Under the pieces are notes generated by a model, which was given only the letters and a program-made list of their open reading frames with translations, made no database searches and had not been told where the DNA came from. The position numbers and the translations under genes were made by a program. 64,000 nt of DNA, from the NCBI RefSeq assembly GCF_039545795.1, contig NZ_CP154260.1, positions 5,771,001-5,835,000 of the forward strand, written 5' to 3'. Positions 36,401 to 44,795 of the stretch are shown piece by piece. The stretch comes from Chitinophaga niabensis (GTDB lineage Bacteria > Bacteroidota > Bacteroidia > Chitinophagales > Chitinophagaceae). Positions within the stretch are counted from its first letter, which is position 1, and the number at the start of each line of letters is the position of its first letter.

Positions 36401-36816
36401 CTGTCTTTTACTGTTCCCTTCAGCAACGCAAAACGGGTATCAGGGGAAGCTGTGATGGCAATCACACTGTCCGACAATAACCGGTAGTTCAGGTTCATGG
36501 GAGCCAGCAGGAGGGATAATACATCCGTTAATTTCTGGGTACCGTTGGTGCTGATGGACACCAGCTTATTGAGAGAAACCTCTTTTGAATTATAGAAAAA
36601 ACGGCATCCTGTAGCAGTCTCAATTTTATCAAGCGCCTTTGAAAATCTGATATCTTTCGCTTCTAATGAGAGTTTAACGTCCTTCTGAGAGTATACTTTG
36701 GCGGACAACTGCATGCAAAATAGAAAAACAGCAATGAGCGTAAGTCGCATGGTCTTTTCAATTTGCTTAACATTAACCAGATGGCACAACCATCCGATAA
36801 GTAGATTTTTTTTCAT
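33460..36816 (-). CDS. SusC/RagA TonB-dependent transporter with STN signalling domain
   Basis: About 1118 residues from the ATG at 36816 (an upstream TTG is less likely). Order: signal segment (LIAVFLFCMQLSAKVYS), STN domain (VKLSLEAKDIRFSKAL to about residue 105), carboxypeptidase-regulatory-like domain (LKGTVKDSKGVALPGVTIVV), TonB box region, plug (ITVLKDAAAIAPYG) and a 22-strand barrel ending in FGINVNF. The STN domain contacts the periplasmic part of FecR, so substrate binding would signal to the ECF factor encoded upstream. It imports oligomers delivered by SusD. Confidence 0.96.
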   Translation of the reverse strand: MKKNLLIGWLCHLVNVKQIEKTMRLTLIAVFLFCMQLSAKVYSQKDVKLSLEAKDIRFSKALDKIETATGCRFFYNSKEVSLNKLVSISTNGTQKLTDVLSLLLAPMNLNYRLLSDSVIAITASPDTRFALLKGTVKDSKGVALPGVTIVVKGTNKGTSTNTEGQFALDVPDNAVLVITYIGFQNQEQTVNGRTSIDIILQDEAKGLNEIIVVGYGTQKKAFTTAAISTVKSEDIARNPVANMNNSIAGRVSGVLAFQNSGEPGEDASLIRVRGVGTTGSRNGPLTIVDGIPRNFSQISPNEIETITVLKDAAAIAPYGLAGANGVILITSKRGKQGKSQLSFGTWYGLQSPTQYPHYLDAYGFASTLNVANKNAGLAPAYTDAQLQKYRDHSDPDHYPDVDWMKEVIDFEAPMNQQNLTFSGGSEKMRFYSSLARLYQQGSVDVINYTRYNLATNLDVNATKSTIVSLDIKGTFEVTKNPGSQSGTGIYTSVTKNSPLLATPLKFSNGLPGNGLLPSIYESGYNRKKENIFFSQLSIEQFVPEVPGLSFKAVAAYDKNYNTNKQWQLPYTIYSLNAQDQFIPTKAGVVAPSLSQGFDEAINTTLQGYITYKRSFGKHGLNALVVGELRQGNNNSFDASRLNYQVALDELSLGSSSKNDLDNSGSSASYKQLGFVYRLGYDFNQKYIAEFSGRYDGHYYFAPGKRFAFFPAVSLGWRLSEEKFIKDNYKWIDNLKLRGSYGVSGNLAGSPFQYLSSYGLNSSYGFGGTQFTQVQGVFERSEPNPNITWETAKKSDIGLEALLFGGKLGFEVDFFKERRSDMLVTPNAVVPVEYGIGISQVNAGIMDNQGFDFSINSSNTFKNGLILNAGFNFSYAKNKLVQTFENASTLNDPNRRRTGRPLDTQFGLKAIGLFQSQAEIDAAPPQFGKLIPGDIRYADINGDKKIDDNDQVVIGDPAFPQLIFGLTYNLAWKGIDLSMMWQGAAKSSFQLTNEASLPYFNGAKIFKEQLDYWTPENRDAKYPVILPSPNTNSQQVSSFWQRDGAYLRLKSAELGYTIPAHLTNRLRMSSVRIYTAGQNLLTFSAEKYLDPEIGVSSASKRARYYFQQKVFSFGINVNF

Positions 36817-36950
36817 ACTTTTAGTTTTTACTGTTTTTTGGAAGATGCCTTCGACCGTAGCTTCCAATAAAAATTCAGGAGAAAGAAGGAGGGATGTTAG
36901 CGCATTCCTCTTTTTCTTTTATAGGCCTGTGTTATTATCCTGAATCACTT

Positions 36951-38030
36951 CTACTTATAAATAACAACCTGTTCATTATTAACTTTAAATTTAAAAGGTG
37001 CGATAACCTGTAGGAGTTTCAGCGCTTGCGTCAGGTTCTCATTCCTGAAGATGCCGGTAAGCTGGTATTCTTTAATGGCCTTGTCTTTAATAATGATCGA
37101 AACATTATATCTTCTTTCCATCATCAGGGCGAGGCTTTCAAAGCGTTCATTCCTGAAAATGAGTTTATTCTCTACCCATGCTGTTTCCACGATATCGTTT
37201 GTTTTCTCGAATGGTACAATGGTAGACACTTCAAAGACCTTTACTTCTTTTGATAGCGTTGGTTCTTTATGCTGCAACACCAGCTTTTCCCTGGGTACCA
37301 TCAGCATTTTCTTTGCCGGGTCTTTCCGGAGCGACACTTCCAGGGAGCCTTCTATTAATGTGGTTTCTGTTCTCGAACTTCCTTCATAGGCTTTTACATT
37401 GAAGGTGGTGCCCAGGTCTTTAATATCCGCTTCGGCGGTATGAACAATAAAGTTGTATTCATCGTGATGGACCACTTTAAAATAAGCCTCCCCGCTCAGG
37501 TATACTTCCCTTTTAGTAAGACTAAAATTAGCGGGATAGCTCAGTTTACTGCCGGCATTCAGCCATACCGTTGTACCATCTGCCAGTGTAATATGTTTCC
37601 TGGCTCCTTTAGGTGCCACAATCTCATGCATGGCCACCACTGCCGCTTCTTTTACCACGGCCGGTTTAAAGATCAGCCATGCTGCCAGTGAGAATACTGC
37701 AACACCTGCAAAAACAGCAGCAAAGCGGTATAGGTACCTGTATTTTGAAGGGGCCGCAGGCTGCACCTGCCGGTCTGTTTCTTCCAGTTTTGTTAATAAT
37801 ATTAAGTTCAGTCTTTCCGGCTCTATCCTGTTATCCAACAATGATTTGATCTCCTGCACATATTCCTGTGTAACATCATCCATCTGGTAAACTGCCTGGA
37901 TCAGTTCGTAGGAATACCATAATTCAGGCTCAGAAGCCAGCAGTGCTCTTAGTTCTTCTTCCTCCTCTAATGTGATGGAATGGGATAATTCTTTACCCAT
38001 CAAGAACCAGATCCTGTTGGTATCTTTCAT
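36951..38030 (-). CDS. FecR-family anti-sigma factor
   Basis: A 359-residue inner-membrane regulator. The N-terminal ~95 cytosolic residues bind the sigma factor; a single span lies near residues 105-122 (FAAVFAGVAVFSLAAWLIF); the periplasmic FecR domain has the block HITLADGTTVWLNAGSKLSYPANF and VYLSGEAYFKV. The C-terminal DUF4974 region (YQLTGIFRNENLTQALKLL) matches the STN-like contact domain. Encoded between sigma and SusC, as expected for trans-envelope signalling. Confidence 0.95.
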   Translation of the reverse strand: MKDTNRIWFLMGKELSHSITLEEEEELRALLASEPELWYSYELIQAVYQMDDVTQEYVQEIKSLLDNRIEPERLNLILLTKLEETDRQVQPAAPSKYRYLYRFAAVFAGVAVFSLAAWLIFKPAVVKEAAVVAMHEIVAPKGARKHITLADGTTVWLNAGSKLSYPANFSLTKREVYLSGEAYFKVVHHDEYNFIVHTAEADIKDLGTTFNVKAYEGSSRTETTLIEGSLEVSLRKDPAKKMLMVPREKLVLQHKEPTLSKEVKVFEVSTIVPFEKTNDIVETAWVENKLIFRNERFESLALMMERRYNVSIIIKDKAIKEYQLTGIFRNENLTQALKLLQVIAPFKFKVNNEQVVIYK

Positions 38031-38090
38031 TTGATTTAGGTTGCTTTTACTGATAAGACAAGAAAAAAGGGGGATTCTACTAAGTGCGGG

Positions 38091-38660
38091 TCAATATTTT
38101 TTTGAAAGCCCCTGGCGGTTGAAAGTGCTCACGGCCTGCACCAGTTTTTTGAGGGCAATGGCCAGTTGTACATCAATGGTATTAACGGAAAGATCGAGTT
38201 GTTCGGCCACATCTTTGTTGCGCAGTCCTTCTATGCGCACCATTTCATAGATCTGCCGGCATCTTGGGGGGAGGGACTGGATGGCATTTCTGATGCAGTC
38301 GCTGAGTTCGGTGGAAATAACAATGCTTTCGGGGTCAATGGCAGTGAGGTCCTGTACAGGTATACCGGATAAAAAGGACTGTTCTTCTTTTAGTTTTACC
38401 ATCAGGTTTAGGCAGGCATTTCTCACGGCGGTAAAGAGAAAAGCCCGGAGATTACTGATGCCTGCAATGTTTTCTTTCTTCTGCCAAACCTTGTACAGCA
38501 CATCGTTCACGATCTCCTCCGCAGGCTCTTTTGCCTTCAGATAAGCCGTGGCAAATTGCAAAAGCACAGGCTGGTATTGCTTGTACAAAAACTTGTATGC
38601 ATCCCCGTCCTTCTTTTCAGCAATCAGATCAATAAAGATTTGAGTAACAGACTCCATCAT
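38091..38660 (-). CDS. ECF RNA polymerase sigma-70 factor (FecI-like)
   Basis: About 189 residues from the ATG at 38660; an upstream non-ATG extension to 38699 is unlikely. Region 2 is FLYKQYQPVLLQFATAYL to NLRAFLFTAVRNACLN; region 4 is LPPRCRQIYEMVRIEGLRNKDVAEQL followed by SVNTIDVQLAIALKKL, a helix-turn-helix. It would direct transcription of the fecR-susCD locus when released from FecR. A 59-bp gap separates it from fecR. Confidence 0.94.
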   Translation of the reverse strand: MMESVTQIFIDLIAEKKDGDAYKFLYKQYQPVLLQFATAYLKAKEPAEEIVNDVLYKVWQKKENIAGISNLRAFLFTAVRNACLNLMVKLKEEQSFLSGIPVQDLTAIDPESIVISTELSDCIRNAIQSLPPRCRQIYEMVRIEGLRNKDVAEQLDLSVNTIDVQLAIALKKLVQAVSTFNRQGLSKKY

Positions 38661-38778
38661 ATGAACCCCGTGGTATGGTCCTGCAATATCCGGAACCAAT
38701 ATCGCTTATTAAATAAATCGACATTTTCTTTGTGTTAAGAATCCGGTATAGCTAAAATACTGTTTTTATGCGATGCAA

Positions 38779-39468
38779 TTAAAAACAATATCCCATCCGT
38801 ACGCCCATAGGTATATGCAGATAGGTTCCGGGCTCCTCGAATCTGGGGATGATCTCTATTACCTTATCCATTGGTTCTACAGTGCCGGCAGGTTTCCCGA
38901 AAATGTCCTTGAACTTTAAACCCAGTCCTGCATACATTTCTACCATGAAGCGATCTTTTCTTCCAAAACGTGCCTGGAAACCTATATTAGCAGCGCCCGC
39001 AAACACTTGTTTCTTAGCCTCATAATACACCGGTTCATAATCGATGCCGGTAGGACCGCTGCCACTGAGTACCTCTCTAAAAGTACTGTCCTGGAATGTT
39101 GTCTGCTTATAAGTTCCCTGCAGGCTGAAAAATCCTCTAAAGCTCCTGTGTTTGCCGGGGAAATAATATCTTAATTCAGGCTGGATACGAAAACCCTTGC
39201 CATTGCCCTCTTCCTCTAAAGTGTATAACAAAGCCGTTCCTTCCAGTACCACCGCCCAATGCAGGGAAGCGCGATATTCGAAAGCCAGGCTGGGCCCGCC
39301 CTCTAATTCATGCAAAGAAAAGAGATTGGTACTGATAACCAGGCCGGGCTTCGGCGGGATCACAACAGGAGCTGGTCTTGGCTTAGGGCGTTTTGGCCAG
39401 CGGAACTTTTTGTCTTGCGCCATAGCTAAATTGGCTATGAAAAGGAACAGGCAAAGGAAGCGTAACAT
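38779..39468 (-). CDS. Exported DUF3575-like outer-membrane protein
   Basis: A 229-residue protein with a signal peptide (cleavage after LAMAQ), a Pro/Lys-rich linker (RWPKRPKPRPAPVV) and a small beta-barrel of amphipathic strands ending in MGVRMGYCF with a terminal Phe. The pattern SLAFEYRASLHWAVVLEG is like DUF3575 barrel proteins. It lies upstream of the sigma gene with a gap of about 120 bp, so it need not belong to the locus. Confidence 0.6.
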   Translation of the reverse strand: MLRFLCLFLFIANLAMAQDKKFRWPKRPKPRPAPVVIPPKPGLVISTNLFSLHELEGGPSLAFEYRASLHWAVVLEGTALLYTLEEEGNGKGFRIQPELRYYFPGKHRSFRGFFSLQGTYKQTTFQDSTFREVLSGSGPTGIDYEPVYYEAKKQVFAGAANIGFQARFGRKDRFMVEMYAGLGLKFKDIFGKPAGTVEPMDKVIEIIPRFEEPGTYLHIPMGVRMGYCF

Positions 39469-39564
39469 GGAGGTGTTATTTAGATTTTGGTCGAGGGCAC
39501 TAATCTTATCATTTAAACGAGCATAAATAATAATAAGTTACAGGAAGAAAGCCGTAAATTGGAA

Positions 39565-41199
39565 ATGAAAACCTATATCCTTGCTATGAAACCGCTGTAT
39601 TTTATCCTGCTTTGCCTCATCTCCGGCACTGCCTATTCCCAGGAAGAAACTCCTATATACAAAGAACCGGAAAAGCTTCCCTTTAAAGACGCAAAACCTA
39701 CACAACAAAATGGAAAGATGGGTTTGCTTAATACAAGAACTATAGAGCTCCTGATCCCATTCGAATACGATCAGATAGAGAAGATCACAGATGCTTTCCC
39801 CTATGTAATTGCTAAACAGCAGGGAGGTTTCGGCGTACTGAATGCACAGGGAAAAGTGATCATCCCTTTCGAATACCAGCAACTGGAGTTCTATAATATC
39901 TCTTCTAAAGATCATTTTGAGGAAGCGCTTTCCTCCAATGATTTTGTATTTAAAGTAAAGAAAAATGGATTATTCGGTTTCATCGATATACGGCATAAAC
40001 AAGTGCTCGCTATTCAATACGACAAGTTCAATTATTATGAAAAAGGCCAGCCCTTCCCGGCCTCCATGGGAGGGAAATGGGGGATCATCAATTTACAGGG
40101 GGAAATAAAAGTTCCTTTTCAGTATGAAGAAATGGAAGGCATAGACAATGCATACGTTGTAAAACAGAAAGGTCTGAAAGGCATTATATCAAAAGAAGGA
40201 AAGGTACTCTTAGCAAACCGGTACGCATCTATTGATCGTTATAGGAATAGCGATTCCAAACCTTTGCGGTACTACATTGTTACAGATAATTCAAAAAAGG
40301 GCCTGTGGGATGCAAAGGCAAAAACACTGTGTATACCTCCTGCATACGACAAAATAGAAGATGCCTGCGATGGCAACTTCATCGTAACATCCAATAATAA
40401 ATATGGAGTGATCAATACACAGAACCATCCACTTCTCCTTATCGAATATGACCTGTTGAAGTTTTTGTCTCTTAAAGACAGTAAACAGCCCCTATTGGCT
40501 ATGCTAAAGGGAAAATATGGCCTGATCGATCTGTCAAAAAAGAAGCTGGCCGATTTTCAGTATGACGATATTCAAAGTTTATCCGGAGGATTCTACAAGG
40601 TGTGCAACAATGGTCAATGCAAAGCAATAGATGCACAAGGCCGTGTGATCACGAAAGCGTCCTATGATCATATTGGCGTTTTTGTAGATGGTGAAGCAAG
40701 TGTTTTTAAGGGAAAAGAAATGAGCACCATCAATACCCAGGGAGATCCCGGTAGATTCAGTCCATTGGATGGCGGAGGTTACTCAAACCTGAAAACCCTG
40801 CTTGAAGCATTTGTAACTGCCGTCAATTCAAAGAATGACTCCACGCTCCGCGCATTCTGCAAAAATGTAACGGCAGACCAACACACCGTAGCATTTTTAG
40901 AACGAAGCGGCTTCAAAGATTCGCCGCTTTTATATGACCTCCGCACTAAAGCATATACACTTGAAAATATTCCGGACATGTGGTTTGAGCGGTTGAAACG
41001 GCACATCGCAAAGCTGAACGATTTACAGTATATAGATAACGGCAGAACCTACCTGCAAAATGAACAACTCTCCGTGGAAAGTGTGGTAGGGCCAACAACA
41101 TTTAAATCCGGAGACAAAGAAGTAAAGATCAACCTCGGAGGCTTGATGAGGATAGATGGAATATGGAAGGCCTTCTCATATCCTTATCTGAGGGATTAG
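39565..41199 (+). CDS. Exported WG-repeat protein
   Basis: About 544 residues from the ATG at 39565; the ATG at 39586 would give a tighter signal peptide (KPLYFILLCLISGTAYSQ). The mature part has at least eight WG (KWGLI/GVIN) repeats: KMGLLNTRTIELLIPFEYDQ, GFGVLNAQGKVIIPFEYQQ, LFGFIDIRHKQVLAIQYDK, KWGIINLQGEIKVPFQYEE, KYGVINTQNHPLLLIEYD and others. About 130 C-terminal residues form a separate mixed domain. WG repeats are binding scaffolds; the partner is unknown. It is 21 bp before the channel gene. Confidence 0.85.
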   Translation: MKTYILAMKPLYFILLCLISGTAYSQEETPIYKEPEKLPFKDAKPTQQNGKMGLLNTRTIELLIPFEYDQIEKITDAFPYVIAKQQGGFGVLNAQGKVIIPFEYQQLEFYNISSKDHFEEALSSNDFVFKVKKNGLFGFIDIRHKQVLAIQYDKFNYYEKGQPFPASMGGKWGIINLQGEIKVPFQYEEMEGIDNAYVVKQKGLKGIISKEGKVLLANRYASIDRYRNSDSKPLRYYIVTDNSKKGLWDAKAKTLCIPPAYDKIEDACDGNFIVTSNNKYGVINTQNHPLLLIEYDLLKFLSLKDSKQPLLAMLKGKYGLIDLSKKKLADFQYDDIQSLSGGFYKVCNNGQCKAIDAQGRVITKASYDHIGVFVDGEASVFKGKEMSTINTQGDPGRFSPLDGGGYSNLKTLLEAFVTAVNSKNDSTLRAFCKNVTADQHTVAFLERSGFKDSPLLYDLRTKAYTLENIPDMWFERLKRHIAKLNDLQYIDNGRTYLQNEQLSVESVVGPTTFKSGDKEVKINLGGLMRIDGIWKAFSYPYLRD

Positions 41200-41220
41200 T
41201 ATTTTTCAGTAAATTCAATC

Positions 41221-42054
41221 ATGAAACAGGAAAGCCCAGATACTACAGCTGTTCGCTCATGGCAATCCAGGTTGCATGAAGTCATTTACGAATCTCACAC
41301 CAAAGCCGGAAAAATATTCGATGTCACCCTGCTGGCTTTTATTATTATCAGTATTATAATAGTGATGCTGGACAGTGTGGAAGAACTACATGAAACTTAT
41401 GGCAGGTTCTTCTTTATCATGGAATGGTTTTTCACTTTGGCTTTTACTGCAGAATACATCCTAAGGCTGCTCTGCATCCGCAGGCCCTTCAGGTATGTGT
41501 TCAGTGTATTGGGTATTATAGATCTGCTGGCTATTATTCCCAGCTATCTGAGTTTTCTATATATCGGCGCACAATCTTTACTGGTGCTCCGGGCATTGCG
41601 TTTATTAAGAGTATTCCGGATATTCCGGCTGGTGCATTTTTTATCAGAGATGCGCTTTTTATACGTAGCAGTAACAAACAGTGTCCGGAAGATCAGCATT
41701 TTCATTTTGTTTGTGCTCAGTACTGTTGTTATCCTTGGTTCTGTGATATACCTGGTAGAAGGCCGCACCAATGGATTCACCAGCATCCCTCAATCTGTTT
41801 ACTGGGCTATTGTTACTATTACAACGGTAGGTTATGGGGATATAGCACCTGTTACTCCGCTTGGTAAGATCATCGCCAGTTTTATTATGTTGCTGGGTTA
41901 TGGCATCATAGCAGTACCTACCGGGATTGTTACTACGGAGATGGCGCTTGCCGCTAAAAATCAAAAGCAGGAAAGCCAGGCTTGTCCTTCCTGTGGGCGG
42001 GAAGGGCATGATCATGATGCCAGGTTTTGTAAGTATTGTTCTGCGAAGCTTTGA
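41221..42054 (+). CDS. Voltage-gated-type potassium channel with zinc ribbon
   Basis: A 277-residue inner-membrane channel. Six membrane segments are visible; S4 carries regularly spaced Arg (LRALRLLRVFRIFRLV), the pore has TTVGYGD, and S6 is FIMLLGYGIIAVPTGIV. The C-terminus is a zinc ribbon with two Cys pairs (CPSCG and CKYC), common in Bacteroidota channels of this kind. It may be co-transcribed with the WG-repeat gene. Confidence 0.93.
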   Translation: MKQESPDTTAVRSWQSRLHEVIYESHTKAGKIFDVTLLAFIIISIIIVMLDSVEELHETYGRFFFIMEWFFTLAFTAEYILRLLCIRRPFRYVFSVLGIIDLLAIIPSYLSFLYIGAQSLLVLRALRLLRVFRIFRLVHFLSEMRFLYVAVTNSVRKISIFILFVLSTVVILGSVIYLVEGRTNGFTSIPQSVYWAIVTITTVGYGDIAPVTPLGKIIASFIMLLGYGIIAVPTGIVTTEMALAAKNQKQESQACPSCGREGHDHDARFCKYCSAKL

Positions 42055-42148
42055 AGTAGAAGGCAAAAAGTCGGTGTTATAATCATTCAAACGCTCAATT
42101 TTATTACTAATTGATTTTAAATATTTTAAATAAATATGAATATTTTCC

Positions 42149-42210
42149 ATGGCCCCTTTACCCCCCATTTGGCCCCTATTTGGCCCCTTTGACCCATTTT
42201 TTGGCCCCTT
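42149..42210. repeat. Four TGGCCCC boxes at helical spacing
   Basis: TGGCCCC occurs at 42150, 42170, 42181 and 42202 (spacing 20, 11, 21 bp), with a variant TGACCCA at 42189, in the gap between converging genes. The last copy touches the Schlafen-like stop codon. Low complexity makes chance slippage possible. Confidence 0.55.
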
Positions 42211-43550
42211 TAGGAATCCCACATTCTCCTTGGTTGAAAAGTATAATTAGTTCCCTTTCCGGTAGTTCCTGATTTCTTTATAACCCCTTTTTCAATGAGT
42301 TCTTGTAGATCTCGTGAAGCGGTTCGCTTAGAAACATTGGCCAGCTCCTGGTATTGAGCATTGTTGATTTTCCCATGCTCTTTAATATATAGCAGTGCTG
42401 CAATCTGTCGCTCTTCCAGATTCTGCCTTCTTAAAAATTCCTCTGTAAATTCCTTAAAGAACGTAATACTAAAACCACCCTGCTCCTCTTTTATCAATAG
42501 TTCTGGTAACCCTGCCTCGAAACATGCATCGATTATTTTAACTGTCCCTCTACCCCAGGATTCAATGTAACCAGCTTTAAAAAATACATTCGCAATATTC
42601 CGGTTGCGAGGATAAGAGGAATGGTCCGTTTTTAACTGTTCGACACTCAATTCTTCTGGTAAACTTCCTGGATTCCATATATGCAGGCGGTCATCGTACA
42701 CCCGAAGAAACGTATAAGTACTCGAATAGTCTTTATGAATAATCGCATTTAATATGGCTTCCCTCAAAGCCTGCTCCGGGTATTCCAATGGCTCCATCCT
42801 TTCGAGTCCTTCATATGAAATAGGACGAACGAGATATTTGGCTTTTAGAATCTCCATCACCTTATCTGGCATTTCGAAAATATTTGTCTCAACGATATCC
42901 TGGAACAACAGATCGTGGCTTGATTCTCCAAATCTCCCTATTTTGAAACTTGCAGTAACATTAACCTTTGAGGGATTATTTCCAAAAAGCAGTATTGCCG
43001 CATTGGTTAGCTGCCCTTGCTCTGTCATAAGGCCAAGATTCTTTACAAGAAGTTCAGTGCTAATTTTAGATGTATCTGCAGGTATTCGATCCTTCTCAAT
43101 CGCTTTAACAATGAATGCTTGAATTGTGGTTTTATTGAGATCCTTCAAAAAGGCACTTTCCACCGGTATATCCTCCCATTTCTTTCCAATCTTATTCAAT
43201 AGCAAATGCTGTAGCGATATTCCTTTTAATTCCTGCTTAGTGCTTCCACTACGATAATGGTAAGCACCATGATAAGATATTGGTACATTACTTACCGGAA
43301 TATCAATTTCAAGATAGTATTTCTCTTCCTTCTGATGTAGGTTAACATCAACAACCAACCCTAAATGGTTAACAACTTTGTTGGGTATATCATCCATCAT
43401 CTTTTTATATTCATCAACTCCGGTTATCACACCCTTATCATCCACACCAATAAATATCTTACCTCCTTGCGCATTTGCAAAACCACATATCCATTTAAGA
43501 TATTCATCCCTCCATGATTGTTTATATTCTATGTTTTGCTGTTCTGTCAT
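42210..43550 (-). CDS. Schlafen AlbA_2-domain putative DNA/RNA-binding protein
   Basis: A cytosolic 446-residue protein of the COG2865 type. The N-terminal AlbA_2 domain shows IEYKQSWRDEYLKWICGFANAQGG and IFIGVDDKGVITGV; the middle has the AAA_4-associated ATP-binding-like part (LREAILNAIIHKDY, WNPGSLPE, YPRNRNIANVFFKAGYIESWG), a histidine-kinase-like fold. The C-terminus is a winged helix (RQIAALLYIKEHGKINNAQYQELANV). Such proteins act as transcription regulators or in phage defence. It stands alone between two convergent/terminator-bounded ends, consistent with a mobile accessory gene. Confidence 0.87.
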   Translation of the reverse strand: MTEQQNIEYKQSWRDEYLKWICGFANAQGGKIFIGVDDKGVITGVDEYKKMMDDIPNKVVNHLGLVVDVNLHQKEEKYYLEIDIPVSNVPISYHGAYHYRSGSTKQELKGISLQHLLLNKIGKKWEDIPVESAFLKDLNKTTIQAFIVKAIEKDRIPADTSKISTELLVKNLGLMTEQGQLTNAAILLFGNNPSKVNVTASFKIGRFGESSHDLLFQDIVETNIFEMPDKVMEILKAKYLVRPISYEGLERMEPLEYPEQALREAILNAIIHKDYSSTYTFLRVYDDRLHIWNPGSLPEELSVEQLKTDHSSYPRNRNIANVFFKAGYIESWGRGTVKIIDACFEAGLPELLIKEEQGGFSITFFKEFTEEFLRRQNLEERQIAALLYIKEHGKINNAQYQELANVSKRTASRDLQELIEKGVIKKSGTTGKGTNYTFQPRRMWDS

Positions 43551-43612
43551 ACATAGTATGAGTTGATAAAGAAGCTATCAGGGGGAATAGTTAGGTATAA
43601 AAACTTATGCAC

Positions 43613-43644
43613 AAAAAAGCCTTCAGATAATTAAATCTGAAGGC
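43613..43644 (-). terminator. Terminator in front of the Schlafen-like gene
   Basis: A ten-pair stem GCCTTCAGAT/ATCTGAAGGC, six-base loop, then TTTTTTG on the minus strand. It ends the transcript of the radical SAM gene. Confidence 0.9.
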
Positions 43645-43663
43645 ATCGAAATTCATAATACCC

Positions 43664-44746
43664 TCAAAACAAACTCAACTGACTCGTAGGCCTTTGAAAC
43701 AATGAAGTATTAAACTCAAACCGTTCCTGGTTCATCCCCAGCCTTTTTGTGTGCACCTTAAACTGCTGCTTGATCAACTCTGCAATATTCCCTTCTCCAC
43801 GCATCCGTCTTCCAAAATCACTATCATTCACTTTTCCGCCATGCATACTTTCAATCAGGTGCCACACTTTATCGGCCCTGTCCGGGAAATTCTTATACAA
43901 CCAATCATTGAAGATGATCTTCACAGCATCGTTCAAACGCACCACCGTATACCCAGCATACTTAGCTCCATTTGCAGAAGCCTGCTCCAGCAAACGCGGG
44001 ATCTCATGATCTGTTAACCCGGGAATGATCGGTGCCGTCATCACCCCAACCGGAACACCTAATTCAGACAACTCCCTGATCACCTTCAAACGCTGCGCCG
44101 CAGTGGCTGTGCGGGGTTCCATCTTCTGCCGCAGATCTTCCTGTAAAGAAGTGAGGGAGATGTATACACACACCAGCTTCTGCTCCGCCATTTGCTGCAG
44201 GATATATTTATCTCTCAGTACCAGGGAATTTTTGGTGATGATGCCAATGGGCTGTTTATATTCCAAAGCCACTTCCAGCAACTGCCGCGTGATGAACATT
44301 TTGCGTTCTATAGGCTGGTAACAGTCTGTGTTGCCGGACAGCGAAAGTGGTTTAGGCACCCAGTTCTTGTTGTTCAGGAATTTACGTAATAGTTCCGGGG
44401 CATTGTTCTTCACCACGATCTTCCTTTCAAAATCAAGGCCTGCACTAAAGCCCCAATATTGATGTGAGTTCCGGGCGTAACAATAGATACAGCCGTGCTC
44501 ACATCCTTGGTAGGGGTTCATGGAATACCACATGCCCACATCAGGACTATCCACCTTATTGACAAGCGTTTTGGAATGTTCCTCAAAGATCTGGGTAGGC
44601 ACATCCGCCTGCCACCATTCATCGATAGCTTCAGGATGTTCTTTGGCGTATTCCTCTGCCAGGAACCTGTTCTTAGGGTTCAGTTGGGCGCCTCTCCCTT
44701 TGTAGTAAGGATTTTCTAATGGTGTGTCGGAAAATGGGAGCGTCAT
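43664..44746 (-). CDS. PA0069-family radical SAM protein (SplB-like)
   Basis: About 360 residues from the ATG at 44746; a longer frame to 44794 starts with TTG. The cluster-binding motif is CEHGCIYCYA (C-x3-C-x2-C), followed by SLSGNTDCYQPIERK and ITKNSLVLRDKYIL, typical of the spore-photoproduct-lyase-like PA0069 group. It binds a 4Fe-4S cluster and SAM. The substrate is not known; a DNA-repair link is only by fold. It lies 49 bp after the MutS-like gene. Confidence 0.88.
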   Translation of the reverse strand: MTLPFSDTPLENPYYKGRGAQLNPKNRFLAEEYAKEHPEAIDEWWQADVPTQIFEEHSKTLVNKVDSPDVGMWYSMNPYQGCEHGCIYCYARNSHQYWGFSAGLDFERKIVVKNNAPELLRKFLNNKNWVPKPLSLSGNTDCYQPIERKMFITRQLLEVALEYKQPIGIITKNSLVLRDKYILQQMAEQKLVCVYISLTSLQEDLRQKMEPRTATAAQRLKVIRELSELGVPVGVMTAPIIPGLTDHEIPRLLEQASANGAKYAGYTVVRLNDAVKIIFNDWLYKNFPDRADKVWHLIESMHGGKVNDSDFGRRMRGEGNIAELIKQQFKVHTKRLGMNQERFEFNTSLFQRPTSQLSLF

Positions 44747-44795
44747 AGACACTAATAATTTTAGTAAATGTACTAATTTTATTAGCAACGGCAAA

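Noticed and set aside
36817..36867. N-terminal extension of SusC
   Set aside because: It starts with TTG, disrupts the signal peptide position, and the ATG at 36816 gives a normal leader.
41659..42222. A long minus-strand frame starting inside the TGGCCCC repeats and running through the K+ channel gene
   Set aside because: It is antisense to a clear channel gene, and its Gly/Lys-rich start is just the translated repeat.
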